In this document: positions 25,938-34,166 of the stretch, one piece after another | How the letters are laid out: each line of letters starts with the position of its first letter | Numbering within the stretch: position 1 is the stretch's first letter | Assembly: GCA_033763835.1 (NCBI GenBank) | Contig: JANRJS010000008.1 | Span: 124,001-188,000, forward strand | DNA from: JAPKYZ01 sp033763835 | Lineage (GTDB): Bacteria; Acidobacteriota; Terriglobia; Bryobacterales; Bryobacteraceae | Length of the DNA: 64,000 nt | Direction of reading: 5' to 3' | Notes under the pieces: model-generated | Told to the model about the DNA's origin: nothing | Databases searched by the model: none | Seen by the model: the letters and a program-made list of their open reading frames with translations, nothing else | Made by a program: the position numbers and the translations under genes

Positions 25938-27344
25938 CTAAGCCTGCACGCGGAGCAGTACGCCCGATTGAGTAGTCTGGCCCGAGACCGTCGCGACAAC
26001 GGCGTGGTCGCCGTTCGCCAGTTGCGGCACGGTGACGTTGAACTGGTAGAGTCCGGGGGCCGAGAGTCCGGCGAACGCGACCGTCGCGGCGACGCCTCCG
26101 ATGGTCACCGTTACGGTGTTGGTGGTCGCGTATGCGGCTTGGAAAACCACGCCCGCTTCCACACTCGGATTGGTGGGTCCGAAACCCGTGCCGTAGAGTT
26201 GGAGGACCTCGCCGGGTTTCGCCGGAGTGGAGGCGTTGATCACTACCGCGTCCGAATTGCGCCGCGCAGCGACGTAATTGCCCGAGACGAAGAACGCGGG
26301 CTGAATCGCCTGCATCGTAGCGGAGCGCGCGTCGGACGTTCCGGCGGCGTTGGCGACCGTGACGTTCACCGATCCGGTGCTGGTATCCGACGCGGGCTGT
26401 ACGTTGACTTGGTTGGGATCGACGTAGCGAATAAATGCCGCTTTGCCGTTGATCTGAACGCTAACCCCCGAGAGTGTTGTCGGCAGACGGTCGCTCACAA
26501 TATCGGCCGTCGTGATCTCGCGCGCCACCGAAGCTAAGTTAGTCCCATAGATCGTCACCCAACTGCCGGGTACTACGCCGGCTAATACTCCGGTGGCGGC
26601 GCTTACAATGCCGCCAGAAGTAATGGTGGGCCGGGAAGCGGCCGTGGCGGTAAGGTTGACACCGACATTGATGGTCGCCGCGTAGCCGTCGGTGGTGCGG
26701 GTGAGCGTAATCAACGTGCGGCTGGCCGCCGATCCCGCGCCGGTGTACACCATGTCGTTCGAGTTGCGCGTGTCGCGGGTTCCGCGCGTGTTGTAGGGCG
26801 CCACGCTCAGGACTTGATCGGAGATCGTGTCGTCGAAATGCAGTTGCGACGTGAACGTACCGGTGACGGTAGTACCGGAGTAAGTGCGAACGCGCAAGTG
26901 AATGTGGACCGCGCGGCCGCGATACCAGCCCGGATAAATGGTTTGGAATTTCGCTACCCCCGTTTCGCCCGTAATCTGATAGCCGCGCAGAAACTTGCGG
27001 CCCACGGTGCTGTTTGCCGAGACGTCGGAGTAGAGCCCCCCGGCGTCGCAGTGCCACACATCGACGTAAGCTCCGGGCAATTGCGCGCAAGCGCCAGTGC
27101 GCACCGAGTAGACGTTGATGGTGAGTTCCAAAGGTAAACCGGCGCTCACCGTTCCGTTCGACGGATCGATGCGAATGTCGGAGCGGTTGAGCTTCTCGTC
27201 CACCCAGTAAGGACCCTCGGTCATTTCGGGATTCAAGATGCAATCGAACGCGGTTTGCGCGAGCACCGAATCGGGGCCATTGCCCACGGTGACCAGCGAC
27301 GCGCCCGCGCCGCCCAAGACGAGAAGAGTTTGCCGACGATCCAT
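25938..27344 (-). CDS. Intradiol ring-cleavage dioxygenase fused to TIGR03437 domain
   Basis: The 468-residue protein has a signal-like N-terminus (MDRRQTLLVLGGAGASLVTV). Residues about 35-230 form an intradiol dioxygenase domain; the probable non-heme iron ligands are Y105 (GGLYSDV), Y141, H147 and H149 (YPGWYRGRAVHIHL). From about residue 250 (ISGGIVSAATGV-like SGGIVSAATGVLAGVVPGS) it becomes a complete TIGR03437 domain. Intradiol enzymes open catechol-type rings; an exported form may act on lignin-like or humic aromatics, which is inference. The fusion to the Solibacter domain, which resembles a surface or secretion module, is the unusual point. Confidence 0.85.
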   Translation of the reverse strand: MDRRQTLLVLGGAGASLVTVGNGPDSVLAQTAFDCILNPEMTEGPYWVDEKLNRSDIRIDPSNGTVSAGLPLELTINVYSVRTGACAQLPGAYVDVWHCDAGGLYSDVSANSTVGRKFLRGYQITGETGVAKFQTIYPGWYRGRAVHIHLRVRTYSGTTVTGTFTSQLHFDDTISDQVLSVAPYNTRGTRDTRNSNDMVYTGAGSAASRTLITLTRTTDGYAATINVGVNLTATAASRPTITSGGIVSAATGVLAGVVPGSWVTIYGTNLASVAREITTADIVSDRLPTTLSGVSVQINGKAAFIRYVDPNQVNVQPASDTSTGSVNVTVANAAGTSDARSATMQAIQPAFFVSGNYVAARRNSDAVVINASTPAKPGEVLQLYGTGFGPTNPSVEAGVVFQAAYATTNTVTVTIGGVAATVAFAGLSAPGLYQFNVTVPQLANGDHAVVATVSGQTTQSGVLLRVQA

Positions 27345-27429
27345 TAAACATAGACACACCGTGCGCCGGGTAAAGTTGCGGAGCCATTAATGAGAATCGG
27401 CTCGCAATAAATTGATTCCAAACGGGATG

Positions 27430-27459
27430 TTGTCACGCACCCGCGCCGTGCGATATGCT
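27430..27459 (+). promoter_or_regulatory. Candidate sigma70-type promoter for the formaldehyde dehydrogenase gene
   Basis: TTGTCA at 27430-27435 and TATGCT at 27454-27459 are 18 bases apart, and the start codon follows at 27497 behind an AGGAG ribosome site at 27481. The hexamers match the consensus at four or five positions each. The rest of the 152-base divergent gap (27345-27496) shows no other signal I can support. Confidence 0.4.
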
Positions 27460-27496
27460 TCCGAGCGCCCGAGGACGGCAAGGAGAACAACCAACC

Positions 27497-28687
27497 ATGG
27501 CATCGAATCGCGGAGTCGCCTACATCGCACCCGGAAAAGTGGAAGTGCAATCGATCGATTACCCGAAGCTCGCACTGGGCGACCGCAAGTGCGACCACGG
27601 CGTGATCCTGAAGATCGTTTCGACGAACATTTGTGGCAGCGATCAGCACATGGTACGGGGGCGGACTACGGCTCCGGCGGGACTGATTTTAGGGCATGAG
27701 ATCACGGGCGAGATCGTCGAGAAGGGCCGCGACGTCGAATTCTTGAACGTGGGCGACATCTGCTCGGTGCCGTTCAACATCGCCTGCGGCCGCTGCCGGA
27801 ACTGCAAGGCGGGGCAAACGGGCATCTGCTTGAACGTCAATCCCGCGCGCCCCGGGGCGGCCTACGGCTACGTGGATATGGGCGGTTGGGTGGGCGGTCA
27901 AGCCGAGTACGTGATGGTGCCTTACGCGGACTGGAACTTGTTGCGCTTTCCCGACAAAGCGCAGGCGATGGCGAAGATTCGCGATCTCACACTCCTCTCC
28001 GACATCTTCCCCACCGGCTTTCACGGCGCTGTAACGGCGGGCGTCGGCCCCGGTGTGGTGGTCTACATCGCGGGCGCGGGGCCGGTGGGCTTGGCGAGCG
28101 CGGCGTCGTGTCATCTGCTTGGCGCGGCCTGCGTGATCGTCGGCGACATGATTCCGGAACGGCTGGCGCAAGCGAAGAGCTTTGGCTGCGAGACGATCGA
28201 CTTACGGAAATCGGCATCGCTCGCCGAACAGATCGAACAGATCGTGGGTGTGCCGGAAGTGGATTGCGCCGTCGATTGCGTGGGCTTCGAGGCTCGCGGT
28301 CACGGCGCGGAAGCGGTGGTGGAACGCCCGGCCACGGTGCTCAACGCGCTAATGGAAGTGACGCGGGCGGGTGGCGCGCTCGGCATTCCCGGGTTGTACG
28401 TGACGGGCGATCCGGGCGGCGTGGACGACAACGCGAAGATCGGCAATCTGGGAATCCGCATCGGGTTGGGATGGGCGAAATCGCACAGCTTCCACACCGG
28501 TCAGTGCCCAGTGATGAAGTACCACCGGCAACTGATGCAGGCGATTTTGTACGAAAAGATTCACATCGCCAAAGCGGTAAACGTGCAGACGATTTCGCTC
28601 GACGACGCGCCGAAGGGTTACGCCGATTTCGACAAGGGCGCGGCGACGAAATTCGTCATCGACCCGCACGCCCTTATCGCCGCTTAG
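27497..28687 (+). CDS. fdhA: Glutathione-independent formaldehyde dehydrogenase-like zinc alcohol dehydrogenase
   Basis: This 396-residue medium-chain dehydrogenase shows the FdhA pattern: NICGSDQHMVRGRTTAPAGLILGHEITGEIV with catalytic zinc ligands, a structural-zinc cysteine set in CGRCRNCKAGQTGIC, the long PARPGAAYGYVDMGGWVGGQAEYV insert and an NAD-binding GAGPVGLASA loop. Glutathione-independent formaldehyde dehydrogenase oxidises formaldehyde to formate with tightly bound NAD. The ATG at 27497 is preceded by AGGAG. Formaldehyde detoxification fits, but a related aldehyde substrate is possible. It converges on a PIN toxin gene with a 14-base overlap. Confidence 0.9.
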   Translation: MASNRGVAYIAPGKVEVQSIDYPKLALGDRKCDHGVILKIVSTNICGSDQHMVRGRTTAPAGLILGHEITGEIVEKGRDVEFLNVGDICSVPFNIACGRCRNCKAGQTGICLNVNPARPGAAYGYVDMGGWVGGQAEYVMVPYADWNLLRFPDKAQAMAKIRDLTLLSDIFPTGFHGAVTAGVGPGVVVYIAGAGPVGLASAASCHLLGAACVIVGDMIPERLAQAKSFGCETIDLRKSASLAEQIEQIVGVPEVDCAVDCVGFEARGHGAEAVVERPATVLNALMEVTRAGGALGIPGLYVTGDPGGVDDNAKIGNLGIRIGLGWAKSHSFHTGQCPVMKYHRQLMQAILYEKIHIAKAVNVQTISLDDAPKGYADFDKGAATKFVIDPHALIAA

Positions 28688-29096
28688 TCGGGCGCGGCTT
28701 GGGAACGACCTCGAAGCCTTCTTCGGAGAAGTGTTTGTCGAAGGTGAAGGCGGTGGCGATGCCGAGTTTTCGCATGGCGTTGAAGCTGGAGATATCGACG
28801 ACACCTAGCCAACGACGATCCCTGCCGATGGTGTCCCAAATCGCCTGATCGATTGCGGCGACATCGATCGGTTGCCAGGCGACAAGCGGTTGAGCGACCT
28901 CTCGAAATCGCCGAACGGGGCGTAGTCCGGCCAGGGCTTGCAGGAGTGCGACCGTTTCGATCAAGACGATCGAGGTCGAAACCAGTTCTTCGCCCGCGTC
29001 GAGCAATTTGTCCCAAACGGGGGTCGCTTCCTCGTGAAAGTCGTCGGTACCGTTGACTACAGCGAGGAACGCCGACGTGTCGATGAAGATTGCCAT
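28674..29096 (-). CDS. PIN-domain toxin (VapC-like)
   Basis: The 140-residue protein opens with MAIFIDTSAFLAVVNGTDDFH, holding the first aspartate of the PIN active site. Later acidic residues occur in STSIVLIETVALLQAL and LGVVDISSFNAMRKLG, with FDKHF near the end. It is expected to be a Mg-dependent RNase toxin. Its start overlaps the antitoxin end by 40 bases, a tighter coupling than in the other two pairs of the window. It also overlaps the fdhA end by 14 bases in the opposite direction. Confidence 0.88.
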   Translation of the reverse strand: MAIFIDTSAFLAVVNGTDDFHEEATPVWDKLLDAGEELVSTSIVLIETVALLQALAGLRPVRRFREVAQPLVAWQPIDVAAIDQAIWDTIGRDRRWLGVVDISSFNAMRKLGIATAFTFDKHFSEEGFEVVPKPRPTKRR

Positions 29097-29341
29097 CGCT
29101 CCTCGATCGCCTGTGCGAAATATTTGTCGTGATTGCGCGCCAAGTCGCGGTCCGCGCGGATGGAGCCGGCGAACGCTTTAGCGCGCGCGATCATCGCCGG
29201 AGTCCGCTTGACCTTGTGGCGGATCAGAGCGTGGTCGGTTGCCTCGCGGACGATTTGAGCTATCGATTTATCTTCGAGCTTCGCCACCAGCTTCAGCTTG
29301 TCGATCTGCTCGTCGGTGAATTGGATCTGCACGCGCCGCAT
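29057..29341 (-). CDS. Ribbon-helix-helix antitoxin (VapB/CopG-like)
   Basis: This 94-residue protein begins with a ribbon-helix-helix fold: the beta strand MRRVQIQFTDEQIDKLKLVA and helices DKSIAQIVREATDHAL. The tail is basic and probably contacts the toxin (ARNHDKYFAQAIEERW). Its start codon overlaps a pair of 8-base direct repeats, 11 bases apart (29341-29359), a plausible autoregulatory operator. It is divergent from the S9 peptidase gene across 53 bases. Confidence 0.87.
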   Translation of the reverse strand: MRRVQIQFTDEQIDKLKLVAKLEDKSIAQIVREATDHALIRHKVKRTPAMIARAKAFAGSIRADRDLARNHDKYFAQAIEERWQSSSTRRRSSL

Positions 29342-29359
29342 GCCATCAGTATGCCATCA
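29341..29359 (-). promoter_or_regulatory. Tandem direct repeats at the antitoxin start
   Basis: On the plus strand TGCCATCA occurs at 29341-29348 and again at 29352-29359; on the coding strand this reads TGATGGCA twice with an 11-base period, the second copy running into the ATG. Tandem 8-base boxes about one helical turn apart are how ribbon-helix-helix dimers (MetJ, Arc, CopG types) bind DNA. Confidence 0.5.
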
Positions 29360-29394
29360 TTGCCGCCGGGCGAAGAAAATGAGACGCTTTCGAA

Positions 29395-32346
29395 ATGCGC
29401 TGTCTGATTCTCGCCCTCTCGATTTGCGCCGTCCGGGCGGCGGAGACCGCTCCCCGGCCCATCGCGATTAACGACATTCTCACTTGGAAACGTTTGCATT
29501 CCGCCGTCGTGTCGAACGATGGAAAGTGGTTCGCCTATCGCATTTCGCCCACGGAGGGCGATAGCGAACTGGTGGTTAAGAATTTGACCGACGGAGCCGA
29601 GAAGCGTTTCCCGATCGGCGAGTACGACGCTCCGGGGTTCGCGTTCCCCGGCGCGCGTGTCGCGGGGATCGAGTTTTCGGAAGACTCGAGGTGGCTGGCG
29701 TTCGAGGTGCGGCCGAAGCGCATGGACGCGAGACGGGCGCGGCGGGACCGCAAGCCGGTGTTTAACAAGACAACGCTGGTCGAGCTCGGATCGATGAAGA
29801 CCACCGAGTTCGAGAAGTCGAAGAGTTTCGCGTTCGCGGGCGAGCGCGGCGGATGGTTGGCAGTGCATCGCGCAGGCAACGCTCCGGTGGCTCCTCCGAC
29901 ACCTCCGGCGGCCGCGGCGCCCGGCGCGCCGCCAACGCCCGCCGGACCCACTGGCACCGATTTGATCCTGCACGAACTAGCGACCGGCAACCAGCTCAAC
30001 TTGGGCAATGTCGCCGAGTATGCGTTCAACAAGTCGGGCGAGCATCTGGCGCTGATCGTCGATGCGGCGGACCAGGTGGGCAACGGCGTCCAGTTGCGCG
30101 ACATGGCGACCGGCGCGGTTCGGCCTCTCGACAGCGGCAAGGCGAACTACAAGAGCCTTTCCTGGACGGAGAAAGGCAATGGACTCGCGGCGGTCAAAGG
30201 TGTCGAGGACAAGGCGTTCGAGGACAAGCTCTATAGCTTGGTGGCGTGGAAGGATGCGGGGTTAGCGACGAAGGTGACGTTCGATCCGAAAGCGGAGAGC
30301 TCGTTCCCGGCGGGCATGACGATCAGTCCGAACCGAAAGCCGGTGTGGACCGAGGATCTGATGGCGGTGAGTTTCGGGATCCACGAAGTCAAGAAGAAGA
30401 AGGAACCGCCGAAGCCGGGTGCGGCGAAGCCCGCGACGGACGCCGCAAAACCCGAAGGCGACACGTCTCCATCGACGCCGGGAGCCGCCGCCCCCACGCC
30501 GCCGCCCGTCGCCGCCGCGAAAGACGAACCGGACAAGCCGGATGTCGTCATCTGGCACCACGCCGACCCGCGCTTACAGTCGATGCAACAGGTGCAGGAG
30601 CGGATGGATAAGAACTCGTCGCATTTGTGCCTGTACTGGGCGGCGGATAAGAAGTTCGTGCGCCTGGCCGACGACAAATTGAAGCAGGTGACGCTCGCGC
30701 CGAAGGAGAAGTTCGCCATCGGAACCGATGTGTCGCCGTATGAGTTATCGGGCAACTTGAACGGCCAACGTCACTCCGATATTTACGTCGTCGACTTGAA
30801 AACCGGCGAGCGTAAGCTAGCTCTAAAGAAGAATCGCTATTACTTCGGAGCTTCCCCCACCGGCACGCATTTTCTTTACTACCAAGACGGTCACTACTTC
30901 GCTTACGATATGGCGGCGATGGCGGGCAAGAATCTGACCGAGAAAGTTCCTACGAGCTTTATCAATTCCGAGGACGATCACAACATCGACAAGCCGCCGG
31001 CGTTTCCGTTGGGCTGGACGGCGGATGGCGCCGGTGTCTTGTTGAGCGATCTCTGGGATGTGTGGAACGTTCCCGTGAATGGTAAGGCCATGAATCTCAC
31101 TGTGAACGGCAAGAAGGACAAGATTCGCTACACGTCGCGGTATCGGCTCGATCCGGAAGAGAAGGGCATCGATCTCGCGAAGCCGATGTACATGCGCGCT
31201 TACGGCGAGTGGACCAAGAAATCGGGTATCGGCCTCGTCGAGAACGCAAAGCCCGGCGTCAAGATGTTGAACTGGGACGACGCGAGCTACGGGTCGCTCA
31301 TGAAAGCGAAGACCGCCGATACTTACTTGTTCACTCGCGAAACGAACCAGGATTATCCCGAGTATTACTCGGCGGGAGCGACGCTCGCCAACGCGGCGAA
31401 GGTATCGAATGGGGGCGACCAGCAGAAGGCTTACATCTGGTCGGCCGGGACGAAGTTAGTCGATTACACGTCCGAGAAGGGCGATAAGTTGCAAGGAGCG
31501 CTATTCCTGCCCGCGAATTATGAGCCGGGTAAGAAGTACCCAACGATCGTCTACATTTACGAGAAGCTGTCGCAGGGCATGAATACCTACGGCCACCTCA
31601 CGGCGAACGGTTTCAATAAGTCGGTGTACACATCGAACGGTTACGCCGTGCTCATGCCCGATATTAAATACAAGGTGAACGATCCGGGTATGTCGGCGGT
31701 GTGGTGTCTCACTCCGGCTGTGAAGGCGGCCGTCGCGACGGGCGTCGTCGATCCCGACAAAGTCGCGCTGCACGGCCATTCTTGGGGCGGGTATCAGACG
31801 GCGTTCATGATCACTCAGTCGAACCTGTTCAAGGCCGCCATCGCGGGCGCGCCGCTTACGGACCTGATCAGCATGTACTCGTCGATCTACTGGAACACGG
31901 GCACTACCAATCAGCCGATCTTCGAATCGAGCCAAGGCCGCTTTACAAGCGGTTATATGGACAACCCGGAGCCGTACATTCGTAACTCGCCGGTGTTTCA
32001 CGCACAGAACGTCAAGACGCCGCTGATGATCCTGCATAACGACAAGGACGGCGCGGTCGATTTCACGCAAGGGATCGAGTACTACAACACGCTGCGGCGG
32101 TTACAGAAGAACGTGATCATGCTTCAGTACAAGGGCGAGAATCACGGCTTGGTCAAGCCCGCCAATCGCAAGGATTACAGCGTGCGGATGCTCGAATTCT
32201 TCGACTATCACTTGAAGGGCAAGACGCCGCCGAAGTGGATCGAGGAAGGCGTGCCGCACCTGAAAATCAAAGACCACATCGATGAGCGGGTGGAGGAGTT
32301 GACGAGGTCCGAGAAGAAGCCCGCGCCCACCGGGGGAGCGCAATAA
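29395..32346 (+). CDS. S9-family (prolyl oligopeptidase) peptidase, secreted
   Basis: This 983-residue protein has a signal peptide (MRCLILALSICAVRA), a long propeller-like region and a C-terminal alpha/beta hydrolase. The catalytic serine is S796 in HGHSWGGYQTA, the aspartate lies in HNDKDGAVDF near residue 885 and the histidine is H917 in GENHGLVKP. Two proline/alanine-rich inserts (near residues 160-182 and 340-385) lengthen the propeller. S9 enzymes cleave short peptides, often dipeptides, in the periplasm. The gene downstream begins right at its stop, so the two are likely co-transcribed. Confidence 0.93.
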   Translation: MRCLILALSICAVRAAETAPRPIAINDILTWKRLHSAVVSNDGKWFAYRISPTEGDSELVVKNLTDGAEKRFPIGEYDAPGFAFPGARVAGIEFSEDSRWLAFEVRPKRMDARRARRDRKPVFNKTTLVELGSMKTTEFEKSKSFAFAGERGGWLAVHRAGNAPVAPPTPPAAAAPGAPPTPAGPTGTDLILHELATGNQLNLGNVAEYAFNKSGEHLALIVDAADQVGNGVQLRDMATGAVRPLDSGKANYKSLSWTEKGNGLAAVKGVEDKAFEDKLYSLVAWKDAGLATKVTFDPKAESSFPAGMTISPNRKPVWTEDLMAVSFGIHEVKKKKEPPKPGAAKPATDAAKPEGDTSPSTPGAAAPTPPPVAAAKDEPDKPDVVIWHHADPRLQSMQQVQERMDKNSSHLCLYWAADKKFVRLADDKLKQVTLAPKEKFAIGTDVSPYELSGNLNGQRHSDIYVVDLKTGERKLALKKNRYYFGASPTGTHFLYYQDGHYFAYDMAAMAGKNLTEKVPTSFINSEDDHNIDKPPAFPLGWTADGAGVLLSDLWDVWNVPVNGKAMNLTVNGKKDKIRYTSRYRLDPEEKGIDLAKPMYMRAYGEWTKKSGIGLVENAKPGVKMLNWDDASYGSLMKAKTADTYLFTRETNQDYPEYYSAGATLANAAKVSNGGDQQKAYIWSAGTKLVDYTSEKGDKLQGALFLPANYEPGKKYPTIVYIYEKLSQGMNTYGHLTANGFNKSVYTSNGYAVLMPDIKYKVNDPGMSAVWCLTPAVKAAVATGVVDPDKVALHGHSWGGYQTAFMITQSNLFKAAIAGAPLTDLISMYSSIYWNTGTTNQPIFESSQGRFTSGYMDNPEPYIRNSPVFHAQNVKTPLMILHNDKDGAVDFTQGIEYYNTLRRLQKNVIMLQYKGENHGLVKPANRKDYSVRMLEFFDYHLKGKTPPKWIEEGVPHLKIKDHIDERVEELTRSEKKPAPTGGAQ

Positions 32347-32372
32347 CCCGGCGGGCGATCGCCCTTGCCGCT

Positions 32373-33266
32373 TTGGCCGCGTGCGGTCGGCGCGAGCGTC
32401 GGCTCTACGCGGTAATCCCGAAGGCGACGTCGCATTTGTTTTTTCTGACCGTGAAGCGCGGCGTAGACGAGGCGGCGCGCGAGTTCGGTGTCGATGTCGA
32501 TTGGAACGGCCCACGCGACGAGACCGATCACAGCCGCCAGATTCAGATTCTCGACGCGGCGGTTGCGCGGAGCGTCGCGGGAATCGCGATTTCGGCCACC
32601 GACGAACGAGCGTTGGCCGCGCCCGTCGAACGAGCCATAGCGGCCGGTATTCCGGTGGTGGCGTTCGATTCGACGGTGGACGCTCGCGGACTGAAGAGCG
32701 TCATCGCCACGGACAATCGCGGCGCGGGGGAACTCGCGGCGCGCACGCTCGGCGGGCTGGTCGGCGGCAAGCGCAAGGTCGCGATGGTGATGCAGAAGCC
32801 AGGTGGGACGTCCACGGGACTGCGCGAGAGCGGCTTCGAAGAGACGCTGGCCCGCGAGTTTCCCGGCGCGACTTTGGCGGCTAAACAATATTCGATGGCC
32901 GACGCCGCGCGGGCCTACGCCGCGGCCGAGAACATCTTGACCGCGCATTCCGATCTCTCTGGAATGTTCGCCTCAAGCGAGGCATCGTCGCTGGGAGCGA
33001 TCCGCGCGATCGAGGCTCGAGGCCTCGCCGGACGGGTGAAACTCGTGACGTTCGATACGAGCGAAACGCACGTTGCGGCCCTGCGCGACGGCACGATCGA
33101 CGTCATGCTGGTGCAGGACGCCCGCAAGCTGGGTCACGACGCGGTGGAGGCGTTGGTGCAGGCGGAGTATCCGGCGCGTGTCGCGATCCCCGTGCAGTCG
33201 ATTCGCGAAGGCGATTTGGCGCGGCCCGAGGCGCGCGAACTCATTACTCCGCCGGATCGCCGATGA
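32373..33266 (+). CDS. Sugar-binding periplasmic protein, probable lipoprotein
   Basis: The 297-residue frame encodes an RbsB-like type-I binding protein: YAVIPKATSHLFFLTVKRGVDEAAREFG, SRQIQILDAAVARSVAGIAIS, GIPVVAFDSTV and MFASSEASSLGAIRAI are family blocks. The only ordinary start is TTG 32373, but the frame is open further upstream and would give ITRRAIALAALAACG, a perfect lipoprotein leader, from an ATA at 32343 that overlaps the S9 stop. One base change (ATAA to ATGA) would produce the four-base overlap usual in this window. The coordinates given use the TTG; the true protein is probably ten residues longer. No permease or ATPase gene is adjacent. Confidence 0.82.
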   Translation: MAACGRRERRLYAVIPKATSHLFFLTVKRGVDEAAREFGVDVDWNGPRDETDHSRQIQILDAAVARSVAGIAISATDERALAAPVERAIAAGIPVVAFDSTVDARGLKSVIATDNRGAGELAARTLGGLVGGKRKVAMVMQKPGGTSTGLRESGFEETLAREFPGATLAAKQYSMADAARAYAAAENILTAHSDLSGMFASSEASSLGAIRAIEARGLAGRVKLVTFDTSETHVAALRDGTIDVMLVQDARKLGHDAVEALVQAEYPARVAIPVQSIREGDLARPEARELITPPDRR

Positions 33267-33897
33267 GATTGCTCTCCATCGGGCGGTTCTTCGGGTGGAT
33301 CCGAAACTCGCCGTAAAGAAGCAATCGCAGCAGCGAAACCGGGCGTTCGTACCAGCTCGCCCATCCAAGCGGAGTGTCGCCAAAAGCGTCGCGGGCGTCG
33401 ACTCGCGCCCCGGCGGCGAGCAGCATGCGGACCGCCTCTTCGTCGCCAAATGCCGCGGCGCGATGCAGCGGGAACTCGCCCTTCGTGCGGCAGTCGCGCA
33501 TGAAGCTGCCGGTCTCGACACCGGGTATCGTGGAGACATTCGGATTCGCGCCCGCTTTGAGCAAGACTTGTAGCGTTGGGTTGCGCCTTGCGGAGTTGGT
33601 CTGGCAGAGCGCCGCGTGCAGCGGAGTTTCGCCCGTGTCGGGCAAGGGGAAGTTGGGGTCCGCACCGCGCTCGATCAGAAATTCGGCCAAGCGCCAGTGG
33701 CAGTGAAAGGCCGCGCCGTTTAAGTCGCGATTCTCGCCCAGTTCGGCGATGTCCGCGCCGCGCGAAAGCAGAAAGCGGATCGCGCTTACGTCGCCGAAAT
33801 AGGCGCAGGTACGCAGGAGTTCGGCGTCGCGCTCGCCGGGTTCGGTCTCGAAGACCAAGTCCGTGCGTCCCGCTTCGATGCGCTCGATCAGGCCCAT
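33244..33897 (-). CDS. Ankyrin-repeat protein
   Basis: This 217-residue protein, without a signal peptide, is made of ankyrin repeats (LLRTCAYFGDVSAIRFLLSRGADI, LAEFLIERGADPNFPLPDTGETPLHAA, LQVLLKAGANPNV, FPLHRAAAFGDEEAVRMLLAAGARVDARDAFGDTPLGWA). Ankyrin proteins bind other proteins and often act as immunity proteins beside toxins. Here the gene is the last of a leftward operon behind a protease-nuclease fusion and a DUF2277 gene, whose end it overlaps by ten bases. An immunity or regulatory role toward the nuclease is an inference. It overlaps the sugar-binding protein gene by 23 bases. Confidence 0.88.
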   Translation of the reverse strand: MGLIERIEAGRTDLVFETEPGERDAELLRTCAYFGDVSAIRFLLSRGADIAELGENRDLNGAAFHCHWRLAEFLIERGADPNFPLPDTGETPLHAALCQTNSARRNPTLQVLLKAGANPNVSTIPGVETGSFMRDCRTKGEFPLHRAAAFGDEEAVRMLLAAGARVDARDAFGDTPLGWASWYERPVSLLRLLLYGEFRIHPKNRPMESNLIGDPAE

Positions 33898-34154
33898 CGC
33901 TTGGCGCTCCTCTCGCGGGCGCGCGCGGCTTCGACCTCGCGATTCTTCGGCGGCGAGGCGCTTTGGAGCGCGTTGAGCAGGTTCCGCGACACGGCGCTTA
34001 CATCGTTCACCGCGCGCAGAAACACCGCCTCGTTCGCCTTCGACGGTTTCGCGAATCCGCTAATCTTACGCACGAACTGCAGCGATGCGGCGTGAATCTC
34101 TTCGTCGGTAACGGGCGGGTCGAAGTTAAAAAGAGGGCGAATGTTGCGGCACAC
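33888..34154 (-). CDS. DUF2277 domain protein
   Basis: The 88-residue protein reads CRNIRPLFNFDPPVTDEEIHAA and FVRKISGFAKPSKANEAVF, which I recognise as DUF2277, a small conserved bacterial domain with no assigned function. It is predicted to be cytoplasmic and helical. It follows the protease-nuclease gene by 12 bases and overlaps the ankyrin gene by ten, so the three are probably one transcript. DUF2277 genes are usually housekeeping-like neighbours, so their functional tie to this operon is uncertain. Confidence 0.85.
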   Translation of the reverse strand: MCRNIRPLFNFDPPVTDEEIHAASLQFVRKISGFAKPSKANEAVFLRAVNDVSAVSRNLLNALQSASPPKNREVEAARARERSAKRWA

Positions 34155-34166
34155 GCCCTCACGCTA

